Positions 51,669-61,810 of a stretch of 64,000 bases of DNA are shown one piece after another. The DNA is from Nostocoides sp. (GTDB lineage: Bacteria > Actinomycetota > Actinomycetes > Actinomycetales > Dermatophilaceae). The first letter of the stretch is position 1, and every line of letters begins with the position of its first letter. The notes under the pieces are model-generated. The model did no database searches. It worked only from the letters and a program-made list of their open reading frames with translations, and was not told where the DNA came from. Position numbers and translations under genes: made by a program. Location: assembly GCA_016702415.1 (NCBI GenBank), contig JADJEA010000029.1:222005-286004 (forward strand), given 5' to 3'.

Positions 51669-51838
51669 ACTTGAGCACGCCAAACCTGCACATGAGGCCC
51701 GCCGCCAGGACTTGAGCACGCCGTGTCGACTTGAGCACGCCATGTCTGGCGTGCTCAAGTCGATTTGGCGTGCTCAAGTTCTGACATGTGCTCAAGTTCG
51801 GGCCAGCGTGCTCAAGTTCGGGCCAGCGTGCTCAAGTT
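51669..51838. repeat. Palindromic repeat array 2 (same family as arrays at 4.7 and 59.9 kb)
   Basis: The central hairpin has arms 51710-51742 and 51747-51779 (33 nt, a few mismatches) with tetraloop TGTC. Another inverted copy lies at 51669-51681. On the right side, tandem 20-bp units GTGCTCAAGTTCGGGCCAGC start at 51788, 51808 and 51828. It lies between convergent genes (acyl-CoA dehydrogenase stop, ABC ATPase stop) and fills most of the 349-bp gap. Confidence 0.9.
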
Positions 51839-51937
51839 AGCTCCTCTCGCCCTCACGTTGACTCTCCGCGTGCTTCCAGCGGCAAGGAAGGCCGGGGCGA
51901 AGGGGCAAGAACCACCACCGGCCGGGCTGAGCGTCAC

Positions 51938-52610
51938 TCAACCGACGAGGTGACCGTCGGCGATCTCGATGACCCGGTCGGCGAGGGAGAGCAGCAGCGG
52001 ATCGTGGGTGGTGACGATGGCGGTCATCGACTCCCGGCGTACGAGCGTGCCGATGAGTGTCATGATCTCCGCGCGCGGTCTGGGAGTCGAGTTGCCCGGT
52101 CGGCTCGTCGGCCAGCAGGAGACGCGGGCGGGCGGCCAGCGCGCGGCCAGCCCGACGCTGCTGCTGACCACCGGAGAGCTGACCGGGCAGCTGGTTGACG
52201 TGACCGGCCAGCCCGACGCTCTCGAGCACGGCCAGGACCCGCCGGTCGCGCTCCTGTGGGTCGACCTTGTTCAGCCGCAACGGGATCGAAACATTCTCGC
52301 GCGCGGTCAGGATGGGGATCAGGCCGAAGGACTGGAACACATAGGAGACCTGTTCCCGCCTCAGCCGCAGCAGGTCGTCGTCGGACATCGCCGTGACGTC
52401 GGCGTCACCGACGACGATCTGGCCCGACGTCGGCCGGTCGAGCCCGCCGATGACGTTGAGGAGGTCGTCTTGCCGGAGCCGGAGCGGCCCTTGATCGCGA
52501 CATACTCCCCGGTTCCGATCGACAGGTCGATCCCCGGAGGGCGTGGACCGCGGTCTCCCCGCCCCGAACACCCGCGTCACCCCGCGGATACGGACGAACT
52601 CGGCATTCAT
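51938..52610 (-). pseudogene. ABC transporter ATPase 2 (MacB/LolD type), multiply frameshifted
   Basis: From ATG 52610 (overlapping the upstream gene's stop as ATGA) the product starts MNAEFVRIRGVTRVFGAG. Single-base losses then shift the frame near 52555, 52532 and 52466. Reassembled, it reads GETAVHAL, EYVAIKGRSGSGKTT (Walker A) and LLNVIGGLDRPTSGQ. The middle is readable (YVFQSFGLIPILTA, QLSGGQQQR, LLLADEPTGQLDSQTA), and another shift near 52075 precedes the intact C-terminus AIVTTHDPLLLSLADRVIE to 51938. At least four lesions in 673 bp indicate a pseudogene or a badly resolved assembly region. The intact form would power the two FtsX-like permeases of the operon. Confidence 0.85.
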
Positions 52611-53568
52611 CGCGGCTCCTCCATGGCCAGTCGGTGCCCGGGTCGGGGTCGAGGCCGGGCCGCCCCTGCCCGGCCGCGCGAGGTGATCCGGCCAGACCCC
52701 GATGTGGTCACGCTCGAGGTCGAGCCGGACCCGGTCGCGCATGGAGAGCGCGTCGGTGAACTCCCGCGGGAGTTGGAGGCGGCCGGCGCGGTCGAGCACG
52801 GCATACTCCTCGGCGATGATCGCCTCGGCCCCGTCCGCGTCGATCGCGGTGCGGCGCACCACTTCCGACGACGTGCGCCCGTCGCGGATGCCGACCGTGC
52901 GCTGAACCTGCTCACTGACGAGCGGGTCGTGCGTCACCAGGACCACGGTGGTGCCGTATGCCGCATTCGCCCGCCGGATCGCCGCGAACACCTCCGCCGA
53001 GCTCTCGCTGTCGAGTTCGCCCGTGGGTTCGTCCGCCAGGAGAACCTTGGGCCGGTTGGCCATCGCCACCCCGAGGGCGACCCGTTGCTGCTGCCCCCCG
53101 GACAACTGCGCCATCCGCCGACCCGCCAGCTGCGGTATGCCGAGCAACTCCAGCAATTCCTCCGCCCGCCGCGGCCGCTCGCGGCGCCCCACCCCCGCCA
53201 GCGTCATCGGCACCTGGATGTTGTCACTGGCGCTGAGGTAGGGCACGAGATTGTGCATGGCCTGTTGGAACAAGAAGCCCACCGTCTCGCGCCGGTAGCG
53301 GACCCGGTCGCGAGCGGACATGGCCAGGAGGTCGGCCCCGGCGACACGGGCGACCCGGCGCTCGGCACGTCGAGACCGCTGAGGACGTTGAGCAGGGTCG
53401 ATTTGCCCGACCGGGCTCCACGACGGCGACGACCTCTCCCGCGTCGACGAGCAGGTCCAGTCCCTGGAGCGCGACGACCTCGACCCCTTCGTACTTGAAG
53501 ATACGCACGAGGTTGTCGCAGACGATCTGGGCGCTGGCCCCGAAGGTGGACGGGTGGATCGCGGTCAT
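52607..53568 (-). pseudogene. ABC transporter ATPase 1 (MacB/LolD type), multiply frameshifted
   Basis: ATG 53568 overlaps the permease stop (ATGA). The N-terminus MTAIHPSTFGASAQIVCDNL and VVALQGLDLLVDAGEVVAVV is in one frame. Walker A (SGKSTLLNVLSGLDVPSAG) is in another, and MSARDRVRYRRETVGFLFQQ, QLSGGQQQRVALGVAMANRP, VLLADEPTGELDSES and VLVTHDPLVSEQ return to a third. Breaks therefore lie near 53420 and 53350, and a further one near 52680 is needed to reach the stop at 52607. The C-terminal 80 residues resemble a regulatory extension (PREFTDALSMRDRVRLDLE). It is longer than ATPase 2 and is probably its partner. Confidence 0.83.
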
Positions 53569-56408
53569 CGCTGATCTCCTGCTCGAAGGTGGTCGGCAAG
53601 TCCGGTGCGTCGAGCCCGCAGCCCGTCGACGACGAGGGCGAGGACGACAAGTGCGAGCAGCCCCGCGACGATCGCGGCCGTCCAGACGACGGACGCTCGG
53701 ACCGGGGGATACGCGGGGCCGCCCGAGTAGGGGGACAGATCGAGAATCCCCGACAACACCCGTGGCACCACGATGCCGACGCCGACGCCCGTGCCGATCG
53801 CGGCCAGCGCGACCGGAAGGAGTTCGATCACCCCGAGCCGCCACTCGCCCCCGCGCGCAAGGCCCATCGTGCGCAGCCGGATCATCGTGTCGGCGCGGGG
53901 CCGGCGCGTCGCGGCGAGCAGTTGCAGGGCCGCCACGACGGCGAACAGGCCGCCCAGGGCCAGCCCGATGAGAATCGCCGACCGCACCACCCGCGGCAGA
54001 GCGAGACCGGCGATGTGCTGCTGCAGATCGGCGCGCCCGAGGACCCGCTGGGTCAGCCCGGTCGGCGGCGCTCCGGTGACCAGGGAGCGCGCGGCGTCAT
54101 CGTCCGCGGCGATGAAGACCGTGTTGGGCTGGGTGGACTTCTTCATCGCGATCACCCGGTCCAGCGGCATCAGCAGCACGGGCACCGCCGGGCGGCCCGC
54201 CGTGCCTCTCGCCAGCGCCGGATCAAGACCGACGACATGGATGGGCAGGAAGAGGCCGTCGACCAGGACCTGGAACTCGGACCCCGGCAGCCTCAGCCCG
54301 GAACTCGCCAGCGCCGGGATGGCCCCCTCGATCGCGTCTCCGGCAAGGGGGTGGGATCGAAGGCGAGAGGGGTGCCGGCGAGGGCGTCGGCATACGCACC
54401 GGGGTCGGCGGCGACGATCGCGACGTTCTCGTTCCCGAGGTTGGTCGGCCCGACGAGTTGGGTGCTGTCGGTGTATGCCGCGACCGCCCCCTGGACGCCC
54501 GCCCGCCCGCGGAGGGCGACGACGTCGGGCGGGTCGATGCGGACCGCGTCGAGGCGGACATCGGCCCCGACGCTGCGATAGACGCCGTCCAGGCGCGCCC
54601 GTTCGATGGAGGAGCCGAGGGTGGCCAGGAGACTGGTCGCCATGGCGGCGACGACGAGCACGACCACCGGCAGTCGCGAGGCGCGGGGCTCGCGCGCCGA
54701 TCGAAGGAGGGCAACGAAGGCAAAGAGCGAGCGTCCCGACGCGGCAGCCGTCGCGGCTGACCGGATCACCAGGGGGAAGAGACGCAGGAGAACGACCGCA
54801 GCGGCAAGCGCGAGCAGCGCCGGCGCCAACGCGGCGACCCAGTCGGAGGTGCCCGTGCGGATCTGCTGGTCACGGCTGCGTAGCGAGCCAACGATGAAGT
54901 ATGTCGCTGCCAGGACGAGAATCTCGACCCCGAGCCGGCGAGCCGGCGCGGCCCGCGGTGCGACGTCGCTGCGACCGGTCCGCAGCCGAGCCAACGAGAC
55001 GGTGGCGGTCACCGCGACGAGGGCGAGCGCGGCCACGGGGACGAGCGCGAGCACCACAGTCTCCGTCCGCGTCGACCCACGCACTCCGAGAATGGCGGCA
55101 GTGGCACCGAGGGCGGCGGCGGGGATGGTCCAGACGAGGACGTCGGCGAGGGTGAGTCGGATCAGTTGCGCCAGGGAGGCGCCGCGCGCACGCAGCAGCA
55201 GCAGACTCGCCTGCCGTTCCTCGACCAGGGCCACCCCGAGACGGCTCATCGCCAGGGTCGCGGCGGCGACGAGCGCCACCAGGACGAAGAGCAGGAGGGC
55301 GGATGTCACCGCTACCGCACGGTCATACGCCCGCAGGAGGTCGAGCAGACCGGTTGCCACGTGCGGCACCGTGGTCCCCCACTCGGCGCGCGCGAGGTTG
55401 ATTCTCGAGACGGCGGCGGCGAGGTCCGCGGCGGAGGTCCGGGTCATCGCTCGGTCGTCGAGAACGTAGCGCCACTCGTGGACCATCCCCGCCGAGGCGT
55501 CGGTGGCGCCCGGGGGGGCGACAAAGTCGGCGAGATCCCTCGGCCGCGGGAACATGCTCGCCCCAAGCGGCCCATAGTTGGCCGGCGCGGTCACCAGCAC
55601 CGCTTGCGGGGCGAAGCCGCCTCCGGGTCCGGAGATCGGGATCACCGCCGCACGCATCATCCGGGCCTCGGCATCCCAGAAGGTGTCGCGACGATCGAGC
55701 GGGGTGAACGTGCCGGCGATCTCGACGATGATCGGCTGCGCCGTGTCGTATGCCGCGGCGCTGGTCCCCGATTCCAGCCGGATCCGGTCCCCGACGGCGA
55801 GCCGCCAATCGCGGGCGACGCTGGACTCGATCGCCACCGGGATGACATCGACCGGCCGTTGGACCGTGCGCTCGCGGAACCGGTAAGGCACGCGCGCGTG
55901 CATCGTCGCGGGCCCGGGCATCGCGCCGGCGTCCCAATGGACGTGGCCGGCGAAGTCGCTTTGCACCCGGACCATGGCCTCTTTGGCCTCTTGCCCCGGG
56001 CGTGGGCGCCCGTCGGCGTCCAAGAGAATGACGGTGTTGGGCTTGGTCTGCGCCGAGAACGTCGCCGAGCGGACGAGCCGGCTCACCGGACCCAGCAGCG
56101 CCCGGGTAGCCCGGTCGACCGACTCCTGAGGCGAGACCGGGACTCCCCCGAGAATGTCGAGTGGGGCCTCGAAGAAGTACCGAACCGATCCTTCCGCGGA
56201 GAAGCTCAGTTGGATATCGCGCAGTCCGTAGGGCGCCGACTGCAACTGGTCGCCGATGGCGTGGTCGTATGCCGCGTCTCTCCACCCGCGGGGCCGCCAC
56301 GACGAGGATCGTCATCAGGGCCGTGATAGTCGCCAACAACAGGCCCGTGCCGAATCGGCGCAGGTGGCGGCGCCAGATGGTCGCCAAGCCGAGCGGGCGC
56401 GTGGTCAC
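53565..56408 (-). pseudogene. FtsX/MacB-like ABC permease 2, frameshifted
   Basis: GTG 56408 overlaps the upstream permease stop (GTGA). The product begins with a membrane anchor (TTRPLGLATIWRRHLRRFGT, LLLATITALMTILVVAAPR). The frame breaks near 56288 and continues as QSAPYGLRDIQLSFSAEGS to about 54340, covering a large extracellular domain and four hydrophobic segments (ALLLFVLVALVAAATLAMS and others). It breaks again and ends with the FtsX-type C-terminal helices (VVRSAILIGLALGGLFAVVA, LLPVALAAIGTGVGVGIVV). About 947 residues if joined. Probably couples to the two ATPases for export or envelope remodelling; substrate unknown. Confidence 0.83.
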
Positions 56409-59400
56409 GGGTGCTCCTGAGCCCGCAGGGCAGCGGCGACATCCCCGGCTCGGCGCACAACGAGAGCGGCGATTGCCACCAGGCCGACGACGAGCGCCCC
56501 CGCCAGGGCGATGAGTGCGCGCCAATCCACCTCGACGACGACCGGCGGAACCTGCGGATGACCGTCGCCCGACACCAGGAGCGGAGTGACCAGCCAGGAA
56601 GCCAATGCGGCCGCGACGATGCCCACGACGGCCGTGAGTAGGACTACCACGGCCCGCTCGGCCAGGAGCACCCGGCGCTGCGGGCTGGGTCCGTAACCGA
56701 GGGCGGAGAGGACCACCGCCTCGTGACGCCGCACCGCACCCATGGCGGTGGTGGCCGCGGCAAAACCGAGCGCCGCCAACACAAAGGCAGCGCCGGTGAC
56801 GACTCCCATGGCGATCCGCATCCCGGCATTGACGCTTCCCTGCCGACGCTCGGTGAGCACGTCGGCGCGGTCGAGCAGTCCTGCGCCGAGGCGGGGGGAG
56901 GCCGCGATCGCGGCTCGCGCGGCGGCGGGGTCGGCCGGGTTGAGCCAATACTCCGTGGCGACCGCTTGCCGGACCCCGCCGGCGTCCCCGGCGACCGCGG
57001 CCCCGGCTGCGCGCTGGACGACGCCGAAGTCGGCCAGGACACCGAGTGCCGGCATTGTCGCCGTTGGGAGCTGGTCCACCAGGGCGACGAGCCGCGCGGT
57101 CCTTGTCGCTCCCGCCATGGGCATGGCGAAGGTGGACCCCACCGTGATCGTGGCCCGGCGGGCGAGCTCGCGGGTCATGACGACCGGCACGGGCCCCGGA
57201 TCACCCAAGGGGACGCTCAGGAGTTGAGTCGCCCCTCGCCAGGACCGCTGCAAGGGCGCGGTGTCGATGGAGACACCATCGGCAGTGAGGGAGTCGACGA
57301 TGAGTTCCGGCCGTCTCTCCTCGGGCAGGTAACCGAAGATGTCGGAGTCGACGGTGAGCCCGATGACCCGGATCGGATACTCGACGTGACGGTCGGGGGT
57401 TGGGTTGCCGGGTGCGGGGTTGCCGGGGGTGTGGCCGTCGGGGGCCTGGCCGTCCGGGGTGTGGCCGTCGGGGGTCGAGAGGGCCAGAGTGGCCGCGATC
57501 TCGCTCGGGTTCGCTCGGGTCCCGTCACCGGGGGCAATGGTGAGCGGCTGCGACCACCACTGACCCGCGGCGTCGGCCAGGATGACGCTGCCGCTGGTTC
57601 GGGAATCCCCGACAAACGAATCCCCCGCCTTGGCCATCAGACGCCCGGTCAGGCGCAGCTCGCGGGGCCGGCCGGCGACGCTGATGCCCGAAACGTCCGT
57701 GGAGGTCAGCTTGGCGAGCAGCTGGCCCCACTGGGCCCCTCCGAGCAGGTCCGGGCGGGGCGCCATGACCCTGCCGGCACGGGTGTCCACGGCCAAGAGT
57801 GTCACTGCGCGCACCCCGCCGACCTCGACGCTCTGCCGTAGCGCCCGCATCGCCCGGTCGGGACCACCGGCGATGCCGGCCATTTGCGAGGGGACGAAAG
57901 GATCGGCATACAACTCCCCGCCGATGGCGGCGCGCACCGGCGCGCCGACCTCGAAGTCGGTCTGATCGCTCAACGATCGCTCCACAGTCGCCTGCTGGCT
58001 GACCGCGAGCGCCCCCATGGTCAGGCACAGGAGAACGAGCAGGATCGAGCCGGCCTGCGCCGGCATGCGGCGGGAAACCTGCCAGCCCGCCCAGGCGCGA
58101 CCGAGTGAAACTCCCCCGGCCGCGACCCGCGCCCCGGCTCGGGCGAGGAGGGGGATCAGCCGCAAGGCGAGCACGCACAGTCCTCCGACGACGAGCGCCG
58201 GTGCCGCCAGCGTGAGCGGGTCGAGGCTCGCGCCTGCGTTGCTGCCCTCATAGCGCCGCAGCTGCACGACGCCCAGACCCCCCAGGAGCAGGAGCGCCAG
58301 GTCGAGCCCGGCCCCGGCCGCCAGGGTGGCCACCCGGCCGCGAGAGTCGTCGGCGCGTTCGACCCGCAGCCGACCGTGGCGCAGGCTGGCCAGGACGTAG
58401 ACGCCCAGGGCGAGGACTGCGCCGACGACGACCGCGACCCAGACGGCGGGAGCGGTGAGGGTCTGCCCGTATCCGCTGGCCGACTCCGGGAATGCCGACG
58501 CCCGGGCGAGCCCGCGCAGCACTACGGGCGCGAGCAGGAGCGCGCCGAGGGCGCTGGCGAGGACGATGCCTCCCCCCTCGACCAGGGCCAGGAGGGCGAG
58601 TTGTCCGCTCCCGGCCCCCCGGGCACGCAGCAGGCGAGTCTCCGGCTCGCGCAGCAGGGCGAGTTGCCCGGCGGCGAGGGCGAGCGCGGCCCCGCCGAGG
58701 AGAAGCACCAGGAGCATGGGCGTCAGGAGAACCCGCCCGGTGCGCTCCCCCAGCGCCGCGGCCGCCCGCAGCACGTCCCCCATGCCCGAGGTGACGGTCG
58801 CACCACGTAGGTCCGGCGACTTCTCCAGGGCTTCCACCGCCGCATCGGCGGCCCCCGCGGCCGGGCCGGCCGCCGCCAGGGACAGCCGCTCGGGGGCGAG
58901 ATCGACGAGCCAACTCATCAATGTCTGCGACGTCAGCGTTCCCGACGGCACGAGCACCGGTCCGTATGCCGTGAAGTCCCCCCGCTCGATCCCCGTCAGA
59001 CCGATCGGGACCAACCGCCACAGCGGGCTCGCCCGGTCGGTGACCGTATAGATCCCGACGACCGTCACCGCCGTCGGCTCGGCCTGCTCGTCGATGAGGT
59101 CGACGAGTTCGGCACGAGCGCCCACCTGCCATCGCAGGTCAGCGGCGACGGAGTCGGGGACGGCAATCTCGAGCGGGCCCGTCGTGGCCCTGGGTGCTGC
59201 GGGCCACCGGCCGGCCGTCAGCCGGGTGGCCTCGGCGATGCGAGGGATCTCGGCGAGTTGGATCCGGTCCGTCGGCTTCCCGCCGGCGAGGCCACGGGAG
59301 GTGGCGAGGCGCGCGGCATACACCTGTCGGCCGGTGATCCCCGCGGTCGCCCGAGTGACGACGGCCTCGGCCGCCTCGGTCGTGCCCGGACGCAGCGGGA

Positions 59401-59593
59401 GGGTCACCGCGATGACCCGCTGGTCAGGCCTGGCTGCGGCGACGGCTCCACGCACGCTCGCGTCGGCGATGCCCGCGGAGAAGGCCCGCAGGGCGGCGAT
59501 GACCAGGAGCGACACGAGTACAGCGGCGACCACGGCGGCGAGCGCAGAGGGGTGCTCGCGCCAGCGACGCCGCAGCAGGCCCACCACCCCCAC
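56405..59593 (-). CDS. FtsX/MacB-like ABC permease 1 (intact, 1062 aa)
   Basis: A 1062-residue FtsX-family permease and first gene of a four-gene ABC operon. It starts with an N-terminal membrane helix (SALAAVVAAVLVSLLVIAAL) and a large extracellular domain. A first group of membrane helices (about 300-500, e.g. VLLTPMLLVLLLGGAALALA) is followed by a second extracellular domain containing a degenerate DGHTP/DGQAP repeat (near 57400-57480) and final FtsX-type helices (AMGVVTGAAFVLAALGFAAA, AVVVLLTAVVGIVAAALASW). It is the only gene of the operon without a frameshift. GTG 59593 is the start; array 3 and a tandem repeat lie upstream of it. Confidence 0.87.
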   Translation of the reverse strand: MGVVGLLRRRWREHPSALAAVVAAVLVSLLVIAALRAFSAGIADASVRGAVAAARPDQRVIAVTLPLRPGTTEAAEAVVTRATAGITGRQVYAARLATSRGLAGGKPTDRIQLAEIPRIAEATRLTAGRWPAAPRATTGPLEIAVPDSVAADLRWQVGARAELVDLIDEQAEPTAVTVVGIYTVTDRASPLWRLVPIGLTGIERGDFTAYGPVLVPSGTLTSQTLMSWLVDLAPERLSLAAAGPAAGAADAAVEALEKSPDLRGATVTSGMGDVLRAAAALGERTGRVLLTPMLLVLLLGGAALALAAGQLALLREPETRLLRARGAGSGQLALLALVEGGGIVLASALGALLLAPVVLRGLARASAFPESASGYGQTLTAPAVWVAVVVGAVLALGVYVLASLRHGRLRVERADDSRGRVATLAAGAGLDLALLLLGGLGVVQLRRYEGSNAGASLDPLTLAAPALVVGGLCVLALRLIPLLARAGARVAAGGVSLGRAWAGWQVSRRMPAQAGSILLVLLCLTMGALAVSQQATVERSLSDQTDFEVGAPVRAAIGGELYADPFVPSQMAGIAGGPDRAMRALRQSVEVGGVRAVTLLAVDTRAGRVMAPRPDLLGGAQWGQLLAKLTSTDVSGISVAGRPRELRLTGRLMAKAGDSFVGDSRTSGSVILADAAGQWWSQPLTIAPGDGTRANPSEIAATLALSTPDGHTPDGQAPDGHTPGNPAPGNPTPDRHVEYPIRVIGLTVDSDIFGYLPEERRPELIVDSLTADGVSIDTAPLQRSWRGATQLLSVPLGDPGPVPVVMTRELARRATITVGSTFAMPMAGATRTARLVALVDQLPTATMPALGVLADFGVVQRAAGAAVAGDAGGVRQAVATEYWLNPADPAAARAAIAASPRLGAGLLDRADVLTERRQGSVNAGMRIAMGVVTGAAFVLAALGFAAATTAMGAVRRHEAVVLSALGYGPSPQRRVLLAERAVVVLLTAVVGIVAAALASWLVTPLLVSGDGHPQVPPVVVEVDWRALIALAGALVVGLVAIAALVVRRAGDVAAALRAQEHP

Positions 59594-59780
59594 GTTCCGA
59601 CCCCGCTTCCCCCGGTTGTCCCGGCCCCTCGGTCGACTCCAGGAATGGCCGACCCTTGGGAGGAAGGATGCCGGACGCCACCGACAGCGCTGCGGGCGTA
59701 TCCCAACCGTTACCCGGCGCCCTCAGCGCAAACCCACCGCGGGCTGACACCCCCGGACGGCGCAACGCCTGGTTGAGCCC

Positions 59781-59868
59781 CGACACCGAACTTGGCCCCC
59801 GACACCGAACTTGCCCCCACAGCGACTTTGCCCCCCACAGCGACTTTGCCCCCCATAGCCAACTTGAG
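59781..59868. repeat. Five tandem 17-18-bp units merging into palindromic array 3
   Basis: Units such as CGACACCGAACTTGGCCC start at 59781, 59799, 59817, 59834 and 59852. The later units drift (ACAGCGACTTTG, ATAGCCAACTTGAG) into the ACTTGAG core of array 3. This suggests that the two repeat types share an origin. Confidence 0.8.
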
Positions 59869-60031
59869 TTACGCCGTGTCTACTTGAGCACGCCATATCT
59901 GGCGTGCTCAAGTCGATATGGCGTGCTCAAGTTCTGACATGTGCTCAAGTCCGGGCCCACGTGCTCAAGTCCGGGCCCACGTGCTCACGTTCGGGCTCGC
60001 GTGCTCAAGTCCGGGTAGGGGCGCTCACGTT
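59861..60031. repeat. Palindromic repeat array 3
   Basis: Hairpin arms 59861-59895 and 59900-59933 surround the tetraloop TATC. On the right, 20-bp units starting GTGCTCAAGTCCGGGCCCAC run at 59941, 59961, 59981, 60001 and 60021, the last ones degenerate. It lies between the start of the ABC operon and the stop of the MFS gene. The region 59594-60044 has no gene. Confidence 0.9.
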
Positions 60032-60044
60032 GCCCCCGAGCAGG

Positions 60045-61688
60045 TCAGTGGATCAGCACCTGAGGAGCGCTCTCGTCGTCGGTCAAGTGGCTCTCCTCGT
60101 GCTCCCGGGGGAGGAAGTAGGCCGGGACGAGGGTCAGCAGCACCAGGAAGGCCGCAACCAGGAAGCTGTGGCCGAAGACCGTGCCCATGGCCTCGCGCAC
60201 CTGCGTGGCGAGGGCGGCAGCACCGGCGGCCTGGTCGGTGCCGTACTTGGCCAGGATCGACCCCACGAGCGGGAAGTCCTGGAGGAGCTTCTGCATCTGC
60301 GCCGGGTCGGTGACGTGCTCACTGGCGATTCGGAAAGCCCCCGCCTGAGCGATCAGCTTGTCATTGGAAAGGCCATTGGTGAGCACCACCGACATGATCG
60401 CGACCCCGACCGAACTCGCGATCTGCTGGGTGATGTTGAGCAAGGTCGAGCCGCGAGCGACCTGATGCGCCGTGAGGGTCTTGATGGCCGAGGTCATGAT
60501 CGGCATCATCGTGCCGCCCATGCCGAGGCCCATAAGGAAGAGCACCGGGATGATGTAGCCCCAGTAGGACGTCGACCCGTCGACCCGCGACAGCAGGAAC
60601 ATCCCGATGATGATCGCGATCAGCCCGAACGGGACGATCCGGCCGACCGGCTTCTTGTCGGCGAGCGCACCGGCGATGGGCATCGTCAGCATCGCCCCGA
60701 TGCCCTGCGGGGCCACGAGCAGCCCGGCGTGGAGGGCGTCCTCGCCGCGCACCTGCTGGAAATACGTCGGCACGAGGAGCAGGCCGCCAAAGAATGCCGC
60801 CCCGAAGATGAACATCGTCACCGTGGCCACGGTGAGATTGCGGTTGGCGAAGAGCCGGAAGTCCAGCAGCGGGTGCTCGGGCTTGAAGCTGTAGACGACG
60901 AACGCGACGAGCAGCGCCAGACCCGCGCTTCCCCAGCCCATGACCTTCGGCGCGAAGAAGGTGCCTTCACCGGGGATGGAGGACACGCCATACAGGAACA
61001 TCGCCAAGCCGGGACTCATCATGAGCATCCCGAGGAAGTCGAAGGACTCGCTCGGCTGGGGGTTGTCCTTGGGGAGGGCCCAGGCGGCATACGCCAGCGC
61101 GAGGACCCCGAGCGGGAGGTTGATGAGGAAGATCCAGTGCCAGCTCACCTTGTCGATGAGGTAGCCACCGAGGATGGGACCGAGGATCGGCCCGAGCAGC
61201 ATGGGGATGCCGAGGATCGCCATCAGCCGCCCCATCCGCTTCGGCCCCGCGGCCCGGGTCATGATCGTCATCCCGAGGGGCATGAGCAGACCGCCACCGA
61301 GGCCCTGCAGCACCCGGAAGAGGATGAGCTGGTTGATCGATCCGGCCGACGCGCACAGCACCGAGCCCGCCGTGAACAGCGTGATGGCGAGCATGTAGAG
61401 CCGCTTGGTGCCGAACCGGTCGGCCGCCCAACCCGTCATCGGGATGACGGTCGCAAGGGCAAGCGTGTATGCCGTGACCGTCCACGCGACGGTCGAGTAG
61501 GCGAGCGGGTGGTCGGTGCCCGTGAAGGTCGTCTGCAGCTTCGGCAGGGCGACGTTGACGACGGTGATGTCGAGGATCGACATGATCGCGCCGAGGACGA
61601 CGACGCCGGCCACCTTGAGGACGGCGGCATCGATCGTGTCTGGATAGTCGCTCGGCGCCGGGTGGGCTGCCTGCGCAGGGGCTGACAT
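60045..61688 (-). CDS. MFS drug/proton antiporter, DHA2 (EmrB/QacA, 14-helix) family
   Basis: A 547-residue transporter with about 14 membrane helices. Family motifs: LDITVVNVALPKLQ (DHA2 motif D1 on helix 1), GWAADRFGTKRLYM (motif A), RVLQGLGGGLLMPLGM (motif B) and ILGPILGGYLIDKVSWHWIF (motif C of antiporters). It would export hydrophobic or cationic compounds using the proton gradient. ATG 61688 has CCGGAGCC just upstream and a GATAAT -10 at 61705-61700. A perfect palindrome at 61801-61810 may be an operator for an unseen repressor. It is monocistronic, with array 3 beyond its stop. Confidence 0.94.
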   Translation of the reverse strand: MSAPAQAAHPAPSDYPDTIDAAVLKVAGVVVLGAIMSILDITVVNVALPKLQTTFTGTDHPLAYSTVAWTVTAYTLALATVIPMTGWAADRFGTKRLYMLAITLFTAGSVLCASAGSINQLILFRVLQGLGGGLLMPLGMTIMTRAAGPKRMGRLMAILGIPMLLGPILGPILGGYLIDKVSWHWIFLINLPLGVLALAYAAWALPKDNPQPSESFDFLGMLMMSPGLAMFLYGVSSIPGEGTFFAPKVMGWGSAGLALLVAFVVYSFKPEHPLLDFRLFANRNLTVATVTMFIFGAAFFGGLLLVPTYFQQVRGEDALHAGLLVAPQGIGAMLTMPIAGALADKKPVGRIVPFGLIAIIIGMFLLSRVDGSTSYWGYIIPVLFLMGLGMGGTMMPIMTSAIKTLTAHQVARGSTLLNITQQIASSVGVAIMSVVLTNGLSNDKLIAQAGAFRIASEHVTDPAQMQKLLQDFPLVGSILAKYGTDQAAGAAALATQVREAMGTVFGHSFLVAAFLVLLTLVPAYFLPREHEESHLTDDESAPQVLIH

Positions 61689-61699
61689 GGAGGCTCCGG

Positions 61700-61705
61700 A
61701 TTATC
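61700..61705 (-). promoter_or_regulatory. -10 element GATAAT of the MFS gene
   Basis: GATAAT on the minus strand (61705-61700) lies 11 nt before ATG 61688, leaving a very short leader that contains CCGGAGCC. No clear -35 is seen. Confidence 0.5.
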
Positions 61706-61800
61706 AGAGAGGGATTCGCGGCACGCGAGGACGAGGTGGCGATCCTCGCGTCGAGGACCAGCGACGCAGGCGGCCCAACCGGCAAAGCCTAGCCGATGCT

Positions 61801-61810
61801 TGAACGTTCA
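61801..61810. promoter_or_regulatory. Palindrome TGAACGTTCA, possible repressor operator
   Basis: A perfect 10-bp palindrome 113 bp upstream of the MFS start in the gap shared with the divergent P450 gene. TGAAC half-sites are common in TetR-type operators. No regulator gene is adjacent. Confidence 0.35.

Noticed and set aside
51669..51838. CRISPR array
   Set aside because: Repeats are 11-13 bp with 6-9 bp spacers that are themselves repeated, a hairpin turns the direction in the middle, and no cas genes are present.
59861..60031. DnaA boxes or a chromosomal origin
   Set aside because: The core GTGCTCAAGTT does not match the DnaA box TTGTCCACA and no dnaA or dnaN genes are near.
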